NCBI GenBank assembly: GCA_021464415.1
Contig: CM038467.1
Coordinates: 66,407,159-66,471,158, forward strand
DNA: 64,000 nt
Origin: Lonicera japonica
Lineage: Eukaryota; Streptophyta; Magnoliopsida; Dipsacales; Caprifoliaceae
Reading direction: 5' to 3'
Shown: positions 35,020 through 46,239 of the stretch, one piece after another
Position numbering within the stretch: position 1 is the stretch's first letter
Layout: every line of letters begins with the position of its first letter
Made by a program: the position numbers and the translations under genes
Notes under the pieces: generated by a model
What the model saw: only the letters and a program-made list of their open reading frames with translations
Databases searched by the model: none
Told to the model about the DNA's origin: nothing

Positions 35020-35320
35020 GGCATTGACTGAACACTTTGTTGTAGTGATGATAAACTTAAGGTTAGTCCGTATACCGAGGAAACAAATGGACTCTTGAGG
35101 AAGCAAGGATAAAGCTTAATTGAATCATAGATGTCATCCAAAAGTTTTAAAATGATTAATATAATGTGGAGATTTTTCTTTTGGCAACAAAAATCATGGC
35201 TTAAAGGAACATAAAAGAATTTCCGTTAAGAGACAAAGAATCAAAGAGAGAAATTTTAAGTGGGACCGAACCGAGGGAGAGGGAAGAAAAGAATCAAAAT
35301 AATTCTCCCACTTTTGAATG
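35020..35320. repeat. Third copy of the 31.5-kb promoter-side segment
   Basis: Aligns with 31,465-31,780 (CCGTATAC-GAGGAAA, GGAGATTTTTCTTTTGGCAAC, AGACAAAGAATCAAAG, AATTTTAAGTGGGACC, AATTCTCCCACTTTTGAATG). It leads into leader L4, as the first leads into L2. Confidence 0.75.
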
Positions 35321-35329
35321 AAAGAATAA

Positions 35330-35510
35330 TTGAATAGCTCACTTCTTAAGTTATCTTTCTATCTTTTTCATAAACCCCAGTTTTCTTTCATATTGGTTTA
35401 TGTTTTGCTTTATTCTTACACTTGCTCATTATCTCTGCTGTTAAATTAAGAAGTGAAGTTAATTATCTTCTCTTTGCGTCTTTTTTTAATTCAAGAAATC
35501 CATCCATTAG
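35330..35510 (+). promoter_or_regulatory. Leader-like segment L4
   Basis: TTTTTCATAAACCCC, TTTGCTTTATTCTTACACT, CATTATCTCTGCTGTT, TTATCTTCTCTTTGCGTC, AATTCAAGAAATCCATCCATTAG|GTATG-type end (donor 35,511). Closest to L2 in order and content. Confidence 0.55.
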
Positions 35511-35759
35511 GTATGTTTTGTTATGTATATATCCTTGTTTAAGATGATGCGTGCCTTAATTAATTTTTGGCTTCATCTCTTCTTAATTATTCTTTTGTCC
35601 TTTTTCCTTGATCAGTTAGTCAATTATTTCACTCTACTATTTTTCTTTCCAATCATTTAAGATTTTGATTCTGACATAACTGAAGGTTTATGCTAAACAA
35701 TATAGCCTTATAATAACTTGTAATGTGTACAATTTAGTGGAAGAATAATTCGTATAGCC

Positions 35760-35881
35760 ATCCTATTATACTCTCATAAACCCCATTTTCACTACAGATT
35801 TGTTTGCATTTTGCTTCGTCTGGTGCTGATTATCTCCGTTGTGGAACAAGTGAAATTTAATTAATTATCTCCATCCATAAG
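35760..35881 (+). promoter_or_regulatory. Leader-like segment L5
   Basis: CTCTCATAAACCCC, TTTGTTTGCATTTTGCTTCG, ATTATCTCCGTTGTGGAACAA, then CTCCATCCATAAG|GTATG (donor 35,882). About 370 bp after L4, as L3 is after L2: the L2-L3 pair and the L4-L5 pair are copies of one duplication. Confidence 0.55.
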
Positions 35882-35882
35882 G

Positions 35883-37049
35883 TATGTTATGTTACGTATA
35901 TATGCTTGTTTTTTTATGATGAAGTTTGTTAATTGTCTTCTCACTTCCTTATTCTTGAGCTACTTCACTCAACTATTTTTCTTTCCGCAATATCAATTAA
36001 AATTTTGATTCCTATGTAACTCCGTTTTTTATTCTTGTAAGAACAATTTATTTAGTCCCTCCATCACAAATAAGACTCATAATTGAACTTTACTACATTT
36101 TAGCAGTACGCTAATTAGTAGTCAAGAATATATATATATATATAAATATATATATATGTATACTCCTCATCTCAAATTAAATGTCCCACACTGACTTTGA
36201 AACTTTTTAATAAAATACAAATTTCAGCCTAATTAGAGTCAAGAATGCCATTATTTTCTATTGTGAGATTTCGTAAACAGATTATGTCCCGAAAGGGAAA
36301 TAAAACTTTAGACAAAAAGGAAAGTGGGACTGTTAATTTGAGAAAGAGGATGTAACTTATTTATTAAGATTAACTAAGTACTAAAACGTAGTTAATCCTA
36401 TTTATTATTGTAAAATTTGACACATTAATTTTGTACCAAGAGAATAAAACTATTAATTTGAGTTGGAGCGAGTATCATTTTGTTGTTCGATCATTACATA
36501 GAAGAGAAAAGTTTAATATTATCCTGTAATTTTTTTCATATTTTTCATTCAAGGCAAAAAAAGGAAAAAAGAAAAGAAAAAAGAAAGAAAGAGGGAAGAA
36601 AGAGAAGGCGAATAAAAAGTCATAATTAGAAAAAAGGAAAAAAAAAAGAAAAAAGGGAAACTAAAGCGAGAAATGAGTTGATGGGTAGAGTTCACAAGTT
36701 TGAACTTGTGCCAAATCTTAGCATATGAATTCTTATAATATAATATTCTCCTTTTGTCTCATTTTAAGAATTCGCTATCATTTTAGTAACATCTCAAATT
36801 AACTAGCTAAATTTTAGCATATAAATTCTTATAATATAATTCCTAATCTTTTGAAATATGATCAATGTCAAAAATCTCATAATGGTAAATAACTTCTACT
36901 ATTGACAATATTGATTTGGTTGAAATTAGTGAATGTCTTATTAAAATATACAGAAAGCAAAAATCTCCAAACTATTTATGTTATATTTGTTAAATATAAC
37001 AAGTTCGTGCAAAACCATAAGCCTTTTTCAAAGAATGGAGACCCTGCCT
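35883..37049. other. AT-rich spacer with purine tract
   Basis: TA-runs near 36,128-36,160. A nearly pure A/G tract lies at 36,550-36,610 and again near 36,630-36,660. Two similar TCTTATAATATAAT blocks lie at 36,733 and 36,827. No ORF. Confidence 0.4.
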
Positions 37050-37196
37050 TTTTACGTTCTCTCTCTTTATGATAAATCCTCTTTTTTCTTCTTTATTTGT
37101 AGTTTACCCTTGGTTCCAAGTATTGATTATTATTTCTGCCGGTGAAGTGAAGTGAAGTAACTCTGGTCCTTTTATCTATTTTGACAGATCAATCAG
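37050..37196 (+). promoter_or_regulatory. Leader-like segment L6, candidate first exon of the NLR
   Basis: TTTACGTTCTCTCTC and TGATAAATCCTC, then TTTGTAGTTTACCCTTGG, TTATTTCTGCCGGTGAAG and AGATCAATCAG|GTATGTG (donor 37,197). It is the last of the series and the nearest upstream of the NLR. The NLR leader has an acceptor at 50,321, so L6 could be its untranslated first exon across nested transposons. This is inference; transcripts are needed. Confidence 0.45.
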
Positions 37197-38651
37197 GTAT
37201 GTGCTTGGATTTTATGCTTTAATTTGCTTTACTTATATATTGTTTTTTCAAAAGAAGGTTTAAAGTCTCTTTCTTGTGAATAACACAAATCCTATATACT
37301 GAGTAATACAACTCCTATAAAGAGAGGAACTGAAAAAAATTTTTAAAGGTCTAAGTTTATAAAAGAATTCAAACTAGATGTTTGAATTAATAGGTTTTTG
37401 AAAGAAATTTATATTATTGAAAAACTTTCTGATTTTAGTTATTATAGGAAATTGTTATTATTGTTCTAATGTATTTAAGCCTTAATTAGAATCAACAAAC
37501 ATACAAGCAACCACAAGAACATTGTAATTTACATGGTAAAAACCAATCCAACCGGGGCATAGGAAAAATTCACAACAACTAAATCCGCTATATGATTCAA
37601 AGAGTACAAGAAGGAAACAAAAACAAAATGTGCTTACAATAGTCCTATGCCAGCCACCAGTTTACTAGTGAAGATGAAGCACAAAAACACCTTCACCCAA
37701 TCCTCCAATCACACAACCGAGATCTAGGTTGTCTTAAACAAAACAAAACAAAAAAAAAACCCTCAATAGATCCAACACACTTTCAGCCATAAAATCAAAC
37801 ATATTTTAGACAAACTTATAGATCAAAAACTATTTTCCATTTTCCACTAAAAAATGCGAAATCATTAACATTTATTTTCATACAAATCAAACTAATTATT
37901 TATATAAAGAAAGAATTATAAAGATATTACTAATTTAGATCTGAAGAACATAGCCAATACAACCGCAGGATGAACCCGAATCAAACCTCGAAATCTCTCA
38001 GCAAAACCACCGAATCAATCACACTTAGATCCTCACTATTCAAATACCACTCTTAGAAATCTTATCAAACTAAATAAACTCATCAATTTCTAAGAGATAG
38101 ATTAGAAATTTTAAGCCCTAGAAGAAAACCCAAAATCGACTTAGAGAGAAGAAAAATAGGAGAAAACGAGTTTTTAGAGAGAGAAGCTCTGGACAACTAA
38201 ATTTTTTTCTTAAAAGAATGATCTAACAAAAATAAGAAGTCACATATATTTTCCAAAGCTAACAGCCATGATTAAAACATAAGAGAGAAACGGTCAAGAT
38301 TAAATTCATGCGGATCAAAACATTCCCACCCTTAATGAAATAAAAGATTGAATGACCCATATTTAATTTTAAAGAAGCATATAAATACAATTGTTAAAGA
38401 TATAAATCCCAAAAAAAACTCATATACTTAGCTCAACAATTGTAATGGCTCGACTCAATCTTTATTTAGAAAAAACAATTGCTTAAAAGAATATTTAAAT
38501 TTTCTTAAAAGAAATAATAGGAAAAACAATTTGGATCTGAATGAGATAAAATAAAAACAAAAATTATACCTGAAGAAGTACACTTAGAATTCTTCAATTT
38601 TATTTTGTCTTCAAGCTTTGCACTCAATTCTAGCAATGCAACAATCTTCAA
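37197..38651 (-). other. Decayed retroelement, probably Copia LTR on minus strand
   Basis: On the minus strand near 37,560-37,480 GGATTGGTTTTTACCATGTAAATTACAATG-like text (given here as its two halves joined by position) resembles the U5 end of plant Copia LTRs. The rest is A-rich with no ORF. It is interrupted at 38,651 by the solo LTR and continues at 42,130. Confidence 0.4.
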
Positions 38652-41600
38652 TGTGACGTCCCGAATCTCGTTATGAGGTTTTCACCTCCGGGACCCGATT
38701 ATTTACAGATGCCGCGCGCGATGGCGGGATTGAAATATTAAATCCATAACTTTTAAAACTTTTTGTAAATAAAATGCGATACCATTAAAAGTCCCGTTTT
38801 ACAAAATCCCGGCACGTGGAATTCATTTACAAATCATATTTACACAAATACAATCATATCCAACTCCACATATATATAAAAACCATTTATACAAATCCAT
38901 AATCCATCACCCAAAATAGTTATAAAGTCCATACATAATTATAAAGAGTTTAACATAACAACATATTATACACATGGTCCTTTGTCTAAGGACCCAGAGG
39001 TTCTATGAATATCAGACGCTTCTAAATTGATACACCGTGCTCCAATCCCCGAAGCCTATCCTGCAAAACTGTTAGAAAATGGGATGAGCCGAATTCGGGC
39101 TCAGTGCGAACTATATAGGTTTTGTTATATGAAAATACGCATTGCAACCACATGCACGTGCAGGTTTATATAGAAAGTAAGTGCTTTACTTTTAAAAAAT
39201 AGCTCGACGACGGTGCAAAGCAATGCAACCCACACACTCGTGCATGCAAACCCCACTAGGATTCCTGTCCTAGCCACCAAATACTAACTACCCAACTAAC
39301 CAATCACATCCTTAAATGTCCCATAAGTGAACCTCTCACGTGTTCCCACATTATTACGGAATCGTCAATCTAAGGTCATCTGGTTCTGACGCTAGCTTCC
39401 TAAGGTTCGTCACGCCTTAATGGATCAGTTCTACAGCTTGTATCGATTACCCATGCCTATATCAAAAGTCGATAATTATAGGCCAAGTATTTGTTATTTC
39501 CACTTTAATTATAATTCATTATGAATCCTATACTTGGCCAGCTAATAGGTTTTGGCTCGAGATCATTTGTCTAAGTGTTATATTATGGCATTCTCTCAGT
39601 AGTCTGTCTCATTAGTTATAATTTTCCCTTCAATTATTAGTGCTTTAGGTTCATTATGATCTAGCTATCAAGTCTCGTGAACCATACTTACTCACACGCC
39701 CATATTCTATATCTAAGGTCCATAGTCATTATCTCATTCCACTTTATATATTAATCCATCATGAAAGGATTGACAGTTCTGTACGTGTACCCTTTTCGTC
39801 TAATAGTGTCCGCCTACGTCCTTACATCATGTATATCATAATCGAGGCAACATACACAAATTAATACGAGACATGATATGATACAATAATAATAACAGTA
39901 TAATCAGTAATCCAACAACAACTCTCGTATCACGTCTCCAGTATAATGCCCCAGTTTCACCCCGCGGTCAGTACATCCAGGCCCAGAACAACAGATCCGG
40001 AAAGGTCCAAGGCTCTTATCCATGTCTCCACTGAGTGGGGAGTGGCTCAGGAACTTGGTTCTCCAAGTAGGTCATTCGGAGATAATCCTTAAGAGATTTT
40101 TTCGGGAATGACACTCCGAATATAATTGACAAGGAGAACACCTCATACAAACCACATCGACACTCTGGAAAGAACCACACCAGGCAACACCCTAGCAGGG
40201 TAATGACCATTAGTAGCCCAACTACTTCCCGGGGAACTCACCATTGGGAAAGTAGTGGCACACGGAACTTGCTCCGTTATTAGGGAAACTAATCTAACCC
40301 AGAACACAGTCCTGTGGAAAGGAAAGATACATAGAGTGGGCTCTCCTTTGTGGGCACCCACAACCACAGGCAGAGTCACCGACTTCATTTTTCTCGTGCA
40401 CGGTTTAGAGATTTTCACCCATTGGCGGCAATAGGCTGCCCGTCTTCAAGCCATGCGGGAGCTACCCGGTGCTCGATCCATCATATCCAGCCCATACGTG
40501 TGATTGTAACAATAGGAATATCTCGATTCCTCACTTAATGATGTATAAGAATCATCAAATCATCCATCACACATATGGCTATCAACATATATATAATCAC
40601 ATAATAATCATCATTCATTCAACATTTATCGCCATCATAAGCGTCATTTCCATGCTTACATTTCATAACTTGTCGTCTCGTCGCTATTCACACAATAGCC
40701 AATTGGTTCATTATCAACGTCATATATCTTGCAATGTTAATCACGTATAGGATCAAAGATATATAAGTTGTTCATTCTCAAGTTAGTCTATTGAGTCTAA
40801 CATTCGTTCCTAGCTTTTTCGCCTAATTAAAACAATGATGGCAAACCAACCTTTCACAACTATGGATAAAGTACTATTAACTCAATTAATTAGGTGTCTA
40901 GTGTTTCAAGATCGTATCGAGGTTATATAGTCATCACTACTATGGGTAGTGTCTACACCGGGCCTTGGGAGTACAAGTTATCATACATAACTCCGCCTCA
41001 ACGACTTCCTAGTGCAAATCCCAAGGGGAGGGTTCAATACTCTCATCTAAAGTCTTATCTACAAGTATTCATTACCCATAATCATCAATTACTCAATACC
41101 CAAGCTTAAATCCACAAAACCCCCAAATTCCTAGGTCTAACATATAATTACAAATGGGTTCATGATGAATCTTTGAGTATATAAACTAAAACATATATAT
41201 GAATGTTAAATCATGCAATTGGTATCATGTTCTATCAAAAGCAACCACTAATCGAGGCCTTACCTAGCCCAACCCTCATGTACATCACAAGCCTAGGGCT
41301 TTTAAGAAAAATCCCCCAATTCTTTTAGAAAACCCTAATTCAACAAGTAACGATTTAGAAAACAAGTTTTATAGTATTTTTCCCACCTTAGAGAAACAAA
41401 ATTGAGGAGTTGAGGAAGTGTAGACGTCGTATCGCCAAAACCCTAACTCATCTCCAAGCTTCACGCGCGAAGACGAAGGTGGAAGACGATGAATAGTGAA
41501 GGAGAAGGTGATTTGAAGCTCAAATCTTGTAGGAGGATTGAGAAACCAAAAGAATCAATCAAGAATCTCCCACACTCTCTATAGAACCCCCTATATGAGT

Positions 41601-42129
41601 GAAGCTCGAAAATGGTGGTGTATGGGTGTTAAATGGGTTAAAAAGGGGTTTAAAATGCTTAAAATATCGCCAGGCCTAAACCATGATCGATCATGAACCC
41701 CTATGGAACCCCTCTAGAGGACCATAATCGATCATGGAAGTCACAACAACAGCAAATGACTTTCTGAGCCCGAAACGGACCTCGAAATAGAAGAATCGCA
41801 ACTTGGCCCAAACACAAAAGTTGTAGAGGGAAAATAAATGCAGGCGTGGCCCCAAACAGATAGTCGTTTGGACATCGGATAAATAAGTTATGCCTCTCAA
41901 AGTTGGTCAAAAATCGACGAATCACAAAAAGTCGAAACACGTAATTATCGTCTCGGTTTCAACCCGAAACACTCGAATAACGTAACGATTGTTCTCTCAA
42001 ACTTGACATGTTAGAAGTATCGGGTTGAGTATAAAGGGTTCGGATCCCAATACTAGCGCTCTAACAGTGATTAAGCCTTAACCGGCTTAAGAAAAGGTTA
42101 ACGCGAAAAACGGAACACAGGGTATTATA
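38652..42129. mobile_element. Second solo LTR, Gypsy-like, with 5-bp TSD
   Basis: Starts TGTGACGTCC, ends GGTATTATA (last CA decayed to TA), and is flanked by TTCAA at 38,647-38,651 and 42,130-42,134. It is 3,478 bp, longer than the 2,751-bp element at 859 but of the same plan: similar terminal style, a GATGAGCC...CTCAGTG block, an ACACAAAAGTTGTAGAG word and palindromes near the right end. It has no retroviral-type coding. The several minus- and plus-strand ORFs (40,016-41,940) are shared-frame artefacts of GC-richer LTR sequence. Confidence 0.75.
41682..41737. repeat. Palindrome cluster around ATCGAT in the solo LTR
   Basis: CATGATCGATCATG (41,682-41,695) is perfect. CCTCTAGAGG (41,711-41,720) is perfect. 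CCATAATCGATCATGG (41,722-41,737) has one mismatched pair. They sit about 390-450 bp from the right LTR end, as the GGACCGGT pair does in the other solo LTR. Confidence 0.8.
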
Positions 42130-42396
42130 TTCAATATCAAATAGTTGGACTGGGTTTTACATTCTAGATACTAAGTTTGACTTAAAATCTACAATCCTTA
42201 TTGTCCACAATACGTGATTCCCAGTGGGATTTTTAATCTCCCCTATCGTACATTTCAACACAAAAGTTCACAAAATATAAGTAAAACCCACGGGCCTTAA
42301 CTTCATATACTAATGCAAATCATAACCTATAAAAAATATATACTATCTACCCCACAAGACTCGATAAAAAAATATCACTGGACTCGATCTAAAATA
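42130..42396. other. Right remainder of the retroelement interrupted at 38,651
   Basis: Non-coding, AT-rich. Starts with the second copy of TTCAA and ends where the Sirevirus-like LTR begins. Confidence 0.45.
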
Positions 42397-44687
42397 TGAA
42401 AATTTAGGGATCGTATTGCCTAGGTTGATTTTAGGGTTTTTATCAAAAATAATTTGAAATTTGATAAGCGAAATTAAAACTCTAGGTCTAATCAAATTTT
42501 AGCACTGTCGAAATCTTGTGTTGTATTTTCTAGAAATTTATATTAACCAATTAATCACACAAAAGCAACACACAATACCAAGAAGTAACGAGATATCCTT
42601 ACTTGCATAGGACTAATCGACAGTACTTCATTATGATCAAAACGAAACTATAGACTCGAATACTTAAAAAAATTATTTCTCCACAATTTATGCAATAATC
42701 CCATCAATCCCTTGAACGTAAAATCCAACCACAGATGGCTTGGTATAGCGCTTCTCGCTTTTTCGTCTTACTCGTCAGCAATCTTCCTTATCGCAAGTTA
42801 GACACTTCGCTCACCTCGACTCCAATATAAACCGAAGACACTCCCGCAGGACCATGAATATTTGGAACCCACCCTAGTTCTTAAATTTGAAGAACAATAG
42901 GATCACTTATGGCATGTAAAATAAAACTAATGTGATGTCTCAAAACTCTCAAAAATTGATTATAACATTTGTATATGTTTTGCCTTAAAAGACTCTATTG
43001 GTTATATTTATATAGAAAAAATAGAGAGTCAAAGTCCTTTATGAAATAAGTTAAAAATATAAAAAAATAAACTTTTACGATAAATATACATGCCTAGAAA
43101 AATACACGCCAGATCGGTCTAGTACCAAAATTTAAAACGGTCCGAAATTTGAGTTTCAAATTCATAGGCCAAATTAGTGCCGGACCAGTCCAAAATTTCA
43201 TTACTTGTACCGGTCCACCATTAATGTCATGCTGCCATCCTTTTCCTTGATGGACGTGGCATAGTCTAATAAAACAAATAATGCGCATGGAATTCAATGG
43301 CTACACGTGGGTTTTAGAAAAATAAGGAAAGTTTGAGTTTTAAAACTTTCAACCTTTTCAGTTATTTTTTTTTCAAGATCAAACGATATTTTCCTTTTCC
43401 TTGTTTTTAGGGTAAATTACCAAAAAAATACAACGTACTTTACCTGTTTTTACAATTTGGGTAATACACAATTTTTTCGACATTAGAAACATTGTACTTT
43501 ATTTACTTTTTCAACTCATTAACCATCCGTTAAAAGCCATTGACGGAATGTTGACGTGGCACATTAAAATACGATGTGTCCCATTAAATTAACAACTGAA
43601 CATTAAAATAAAAACAAAAAAGATATTTCCCTTTTTATTGTTTAACAAAAACAAAACAAAATTAAATCAATTAAAAGTTAGAAAGAGAAAGCAGCCATTG
43701 TTCTTTTCTCTTGGCTCCTTGCAAGGAGCTCGCATGGTCCTCAAATTCCACGGCCTCGCTTCACCAGTCGCCGAAGGCGGCACCTCCTTAAATCCTTCCT
43801 TGAAAATTGCGTCTTTCATCTTAACACCTTTGTTCTGAAGATCGAGGTGTTGGTGAAGGAGAAAGCTTGAAGCTCTCTCTCTACGATCACTTGATCCACA
43901 GTGCTTATGGAACTTTGGTGGCTCTCTACTCCTTTCGATCTGAACCCTAGCCAACTGCGAAGATGAAGATCTGCGATTGAATATGGAGATCTTCGATCGA
44001 TGGCAGAGATCGATGGAGATCTTCGATCGACTGTAGAGATTGACGGAGATATGGGGATGATAAGAAGAAGGGAAAATAATTTTTTTTTTTTTTAATTTAA
44101 TGTTGAGTTGGCAAGTTAACAAGCCACGTGGTTATTTTAATGTGCCATGTCAGCATTCTATCAAATGATTCTAACGGTGTTAAATGAGTTACCCAAAATA
44201 AAAAAATAAATAAAGTACAATATTTCTAATGTCGAAAAAATTGTACATTACCCAAATTGTAAAAACAAGTAAAGTACATTGTATTTTTTGGTAATTTACC
44301 CTTGTTTTTATTTTATTTATTAAATAAAAACTATTTTATTTTAATTTATCATATTAAATCTATTTGTGCTTCAATTCAACTAAAACTTCAAAGGCAATTT
44401 TATAAAACTTGTTAGACATAAAAAAAATCTCAATAATTTGTGTCAACGGGACTTTTCGAATTTCGGCAAAACTCAGTAAAATAATAAAAATTATATTTGA
44501 CTCAAAAACCCTTTAATTTCGAATTTAACACTCAATGACCACCTGAATTATGTATGGTGCATCTGGTAAGTTCGACGAGCTTCTGTTGATTGTTGTGTCT
44601 TTAAATATTTAATTTGACTCAAACAATTATAACAAAAAAAAAGATTTTGACATCGAAATCAAGCCAACTAAAAATATAAACCTGGTA
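42397..44687 (-). mobile_element. 3' LTR of a minus-strand Sirevirus/Copia-like element, with MULE insertion
   Basis: Homologous to the LTR at 47,990-49,490 across its length, apart from the inserted MULE. Matching landmarks include TTGATTTTAGGGTTTTTATC, AATTAATCACACAAAAGCAAC, GGCCAAATTAGTGCCG and CAAGCCAACTAAAAATA. Without the MULE and its extra TSD copy it is about 1,390 bp. The inner end (44,687) abuts a polypurine tract read on the minus strand (44,700-44,688, AAAAGGGAGAGAT). Confidence 0.8.
43410..44301. mobile_element. Mutator-like element (MULE) with perfect 9-bp TSD
   Basis: Ends GGGTAAATTACC / GGTAATTTACCC with long TIRs (about 130 bp, with TTTTTACAATTTGGGTAAT and TTTTTTCGACATTAGAAA in both). 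It is flanked by TTGTTTTTA at 43,401-43,409 and 44,302-44,310, the 9-bp size diagnostic of MULEs. 892 bp, no transposase. The GC-richer centre (43,680-44,050: CTTGGCTCCTTGCAAGGAGC, GGCCTCGCTTCACCAGTCGC, repeated GAGATCTTCGATCGA) looks like captured host sequence, so it is Pack-MULE-like. The ORFs 43638-43838 and 43667-44122 are unproven. Confidence 0.9.
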
Positions 44688-46239
44688 ATCTCTCCCTTTT
44701 GCTATTCCGATGACAAAATACGTAAAGCAAATACAGAAGCTTTCTACGCGATGTCTATAACATCTCAATTACAAACTCTAAATCAAATTAGTCTGTACAA
44801 CAATAAGACTCTAAAGACATGCATAACTCTAAGTCTCAATGCCGGCTATAAAATTTCACAAGGCAAAATAGTGAGCTAGAAAATCAACATGTTAATCCTG
44901 AAATACCAAAGCTTAACGAACACATAGTGAAGTGATTACTCAACATGCATCAATGTAAATCGTGTAGTGTAATGTGTGGGATATACACAAAAACTCTTAT
45001 GGCTCGTTTGGTTCATGATTTAAACCATTCCGGGAATGCTAAATTCCATTCCGAAATGATTCATGCGTTTGGTTCAAGTTTTAAGTCCGGAATAAATAAT
45101 TCCAGGAACAAACCTTTCCCCCCAAGTTCTCCCATTTAAATCATAAGGAATGAACCATTACCAATGAGCATGTTTTTTAATTTTTCATGCTAGGACTAAA
45201 ATAATAATCTCTTCCTTATGAATAAATAATTCTTTTTTCATCCATGTATGAAAATATTATTTGGAACTTATTTTTTTAGCGTCGCTGCTGCACAAAAATG
45301 AAAAAAATATATTTGAAACTTTTTTCTTTTCTTTTTTCCTGTTGTAATTTTTTTATTACAAAAATTGTAATTTTTGTAGGATAGTTATTAGTTAGGCATG
45401 TGTAATTTTTGTAATTTATTATAGTAATTGTCTCTTTTGAAAAATTAGTAGACGATATCTTCTCATCTTACAAAAAAAGAGAGTATTTTTGTAATTGATA
45501 CTTTATTCCATTCCTATTCCCGGTTGAACCAAACATTGGCATGGCATCCTAGATGCCAGGAAAAAAACTTTCCACGAATCAAGTATTCCCATTCCATTCC
45601 CAAAACTCGAACCAAACGAGCCCTTATGTTAGTGAAATAACATGCAACCGGTTATCGAATTGTCAAAGCATTATGCACACATATCTCCAAATTAAGCATT
45701 TAAATATGAAAATTTAGAAATATCCAGAATTGAAAGCAGTTACAATCACATGCATGCAATTAATGAATTTTTCAAAGAATTCGGGCAAAAACGCAATCGA
45801 AAACCAAAAGCAAAATTCACTTTACTTCGGTACTTATACAAGGAGCTAAAATCGATCGAAGTAACAAACTCACCTAATGTAGCCATCCATCTAGCCAAAT
45901 TTATGCTAGGCGGACTCCCTATCACCTAAGTAGGTGCAATGATCCCTTTCGGGACCAAAATCTTCCTAATCCGAATAGTCCTATCCTTCTTGTGTTCCTT
46001 TCTACCCAAAACACTAACCCTTTTATTTTCCTTTTTTTTTGCCTCTCGGTTTAGGTTTTGGTCTAAGAATTCGAACAATCTTCGGCATCTTCAAAGTTTG
46101 CTGACAAATTATCTCAAGTGACCTCTCCTCTCACAATACTCACACCAAAAGGACTATTGGAGTGTGTACTTATATACATAAAAGGTATCACTTGACCTTC
46201 AAGAACTTACAAATGAAAAACTTTTGGATAAATCGATTT
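44688..46239 (-). other. Deleted pol/3' region of the Sirevirus-like element
   Basis: Between the polypurine tract and gag only scraps remain. On the minus strand near 46,010-45,930 KKDRTIRIRKILVPKGIIAPT is a gag-pol-junction-like remnant. No protease, integrase, reverse transcriptase or RNase H is present. A MITE occupies 45,000-45,623. Confidence 0.6.
45000..45623. mobile_element. Tourist-like MITE in the retroelement interior
   Basis: Left TGGCTCGTTTGGTTC and right (reverse complement) GGGCTCGTTTGGTTC differ at one base. TTA flanks both sides (44,997-44,999 and 45,624-45,626), within a 5-bp CTTAT match. Subterminal GTTTGGTTCAAG / GGTTGAACCAAAC repeat the terminal word inward. 624 bp, non-coding. 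PIF/Harbinger-type by TIR and TSD. Confidence 0.8.

Noticed and set aside
40016..41940. Several ORFs of 60-93 codons in the second solo LTR
   Set aside because: They overlap on opposite strands, have no homology I recognise, and lie inside a TSD-bounded LTR.
43667..44122. 151-codon minus-strand ORF in the MULE
   Set aside because: Starts in the TIR and is Lys/Ser/Arg-rich without a domain. Kept only as a possible captured fragment, not as a gene.
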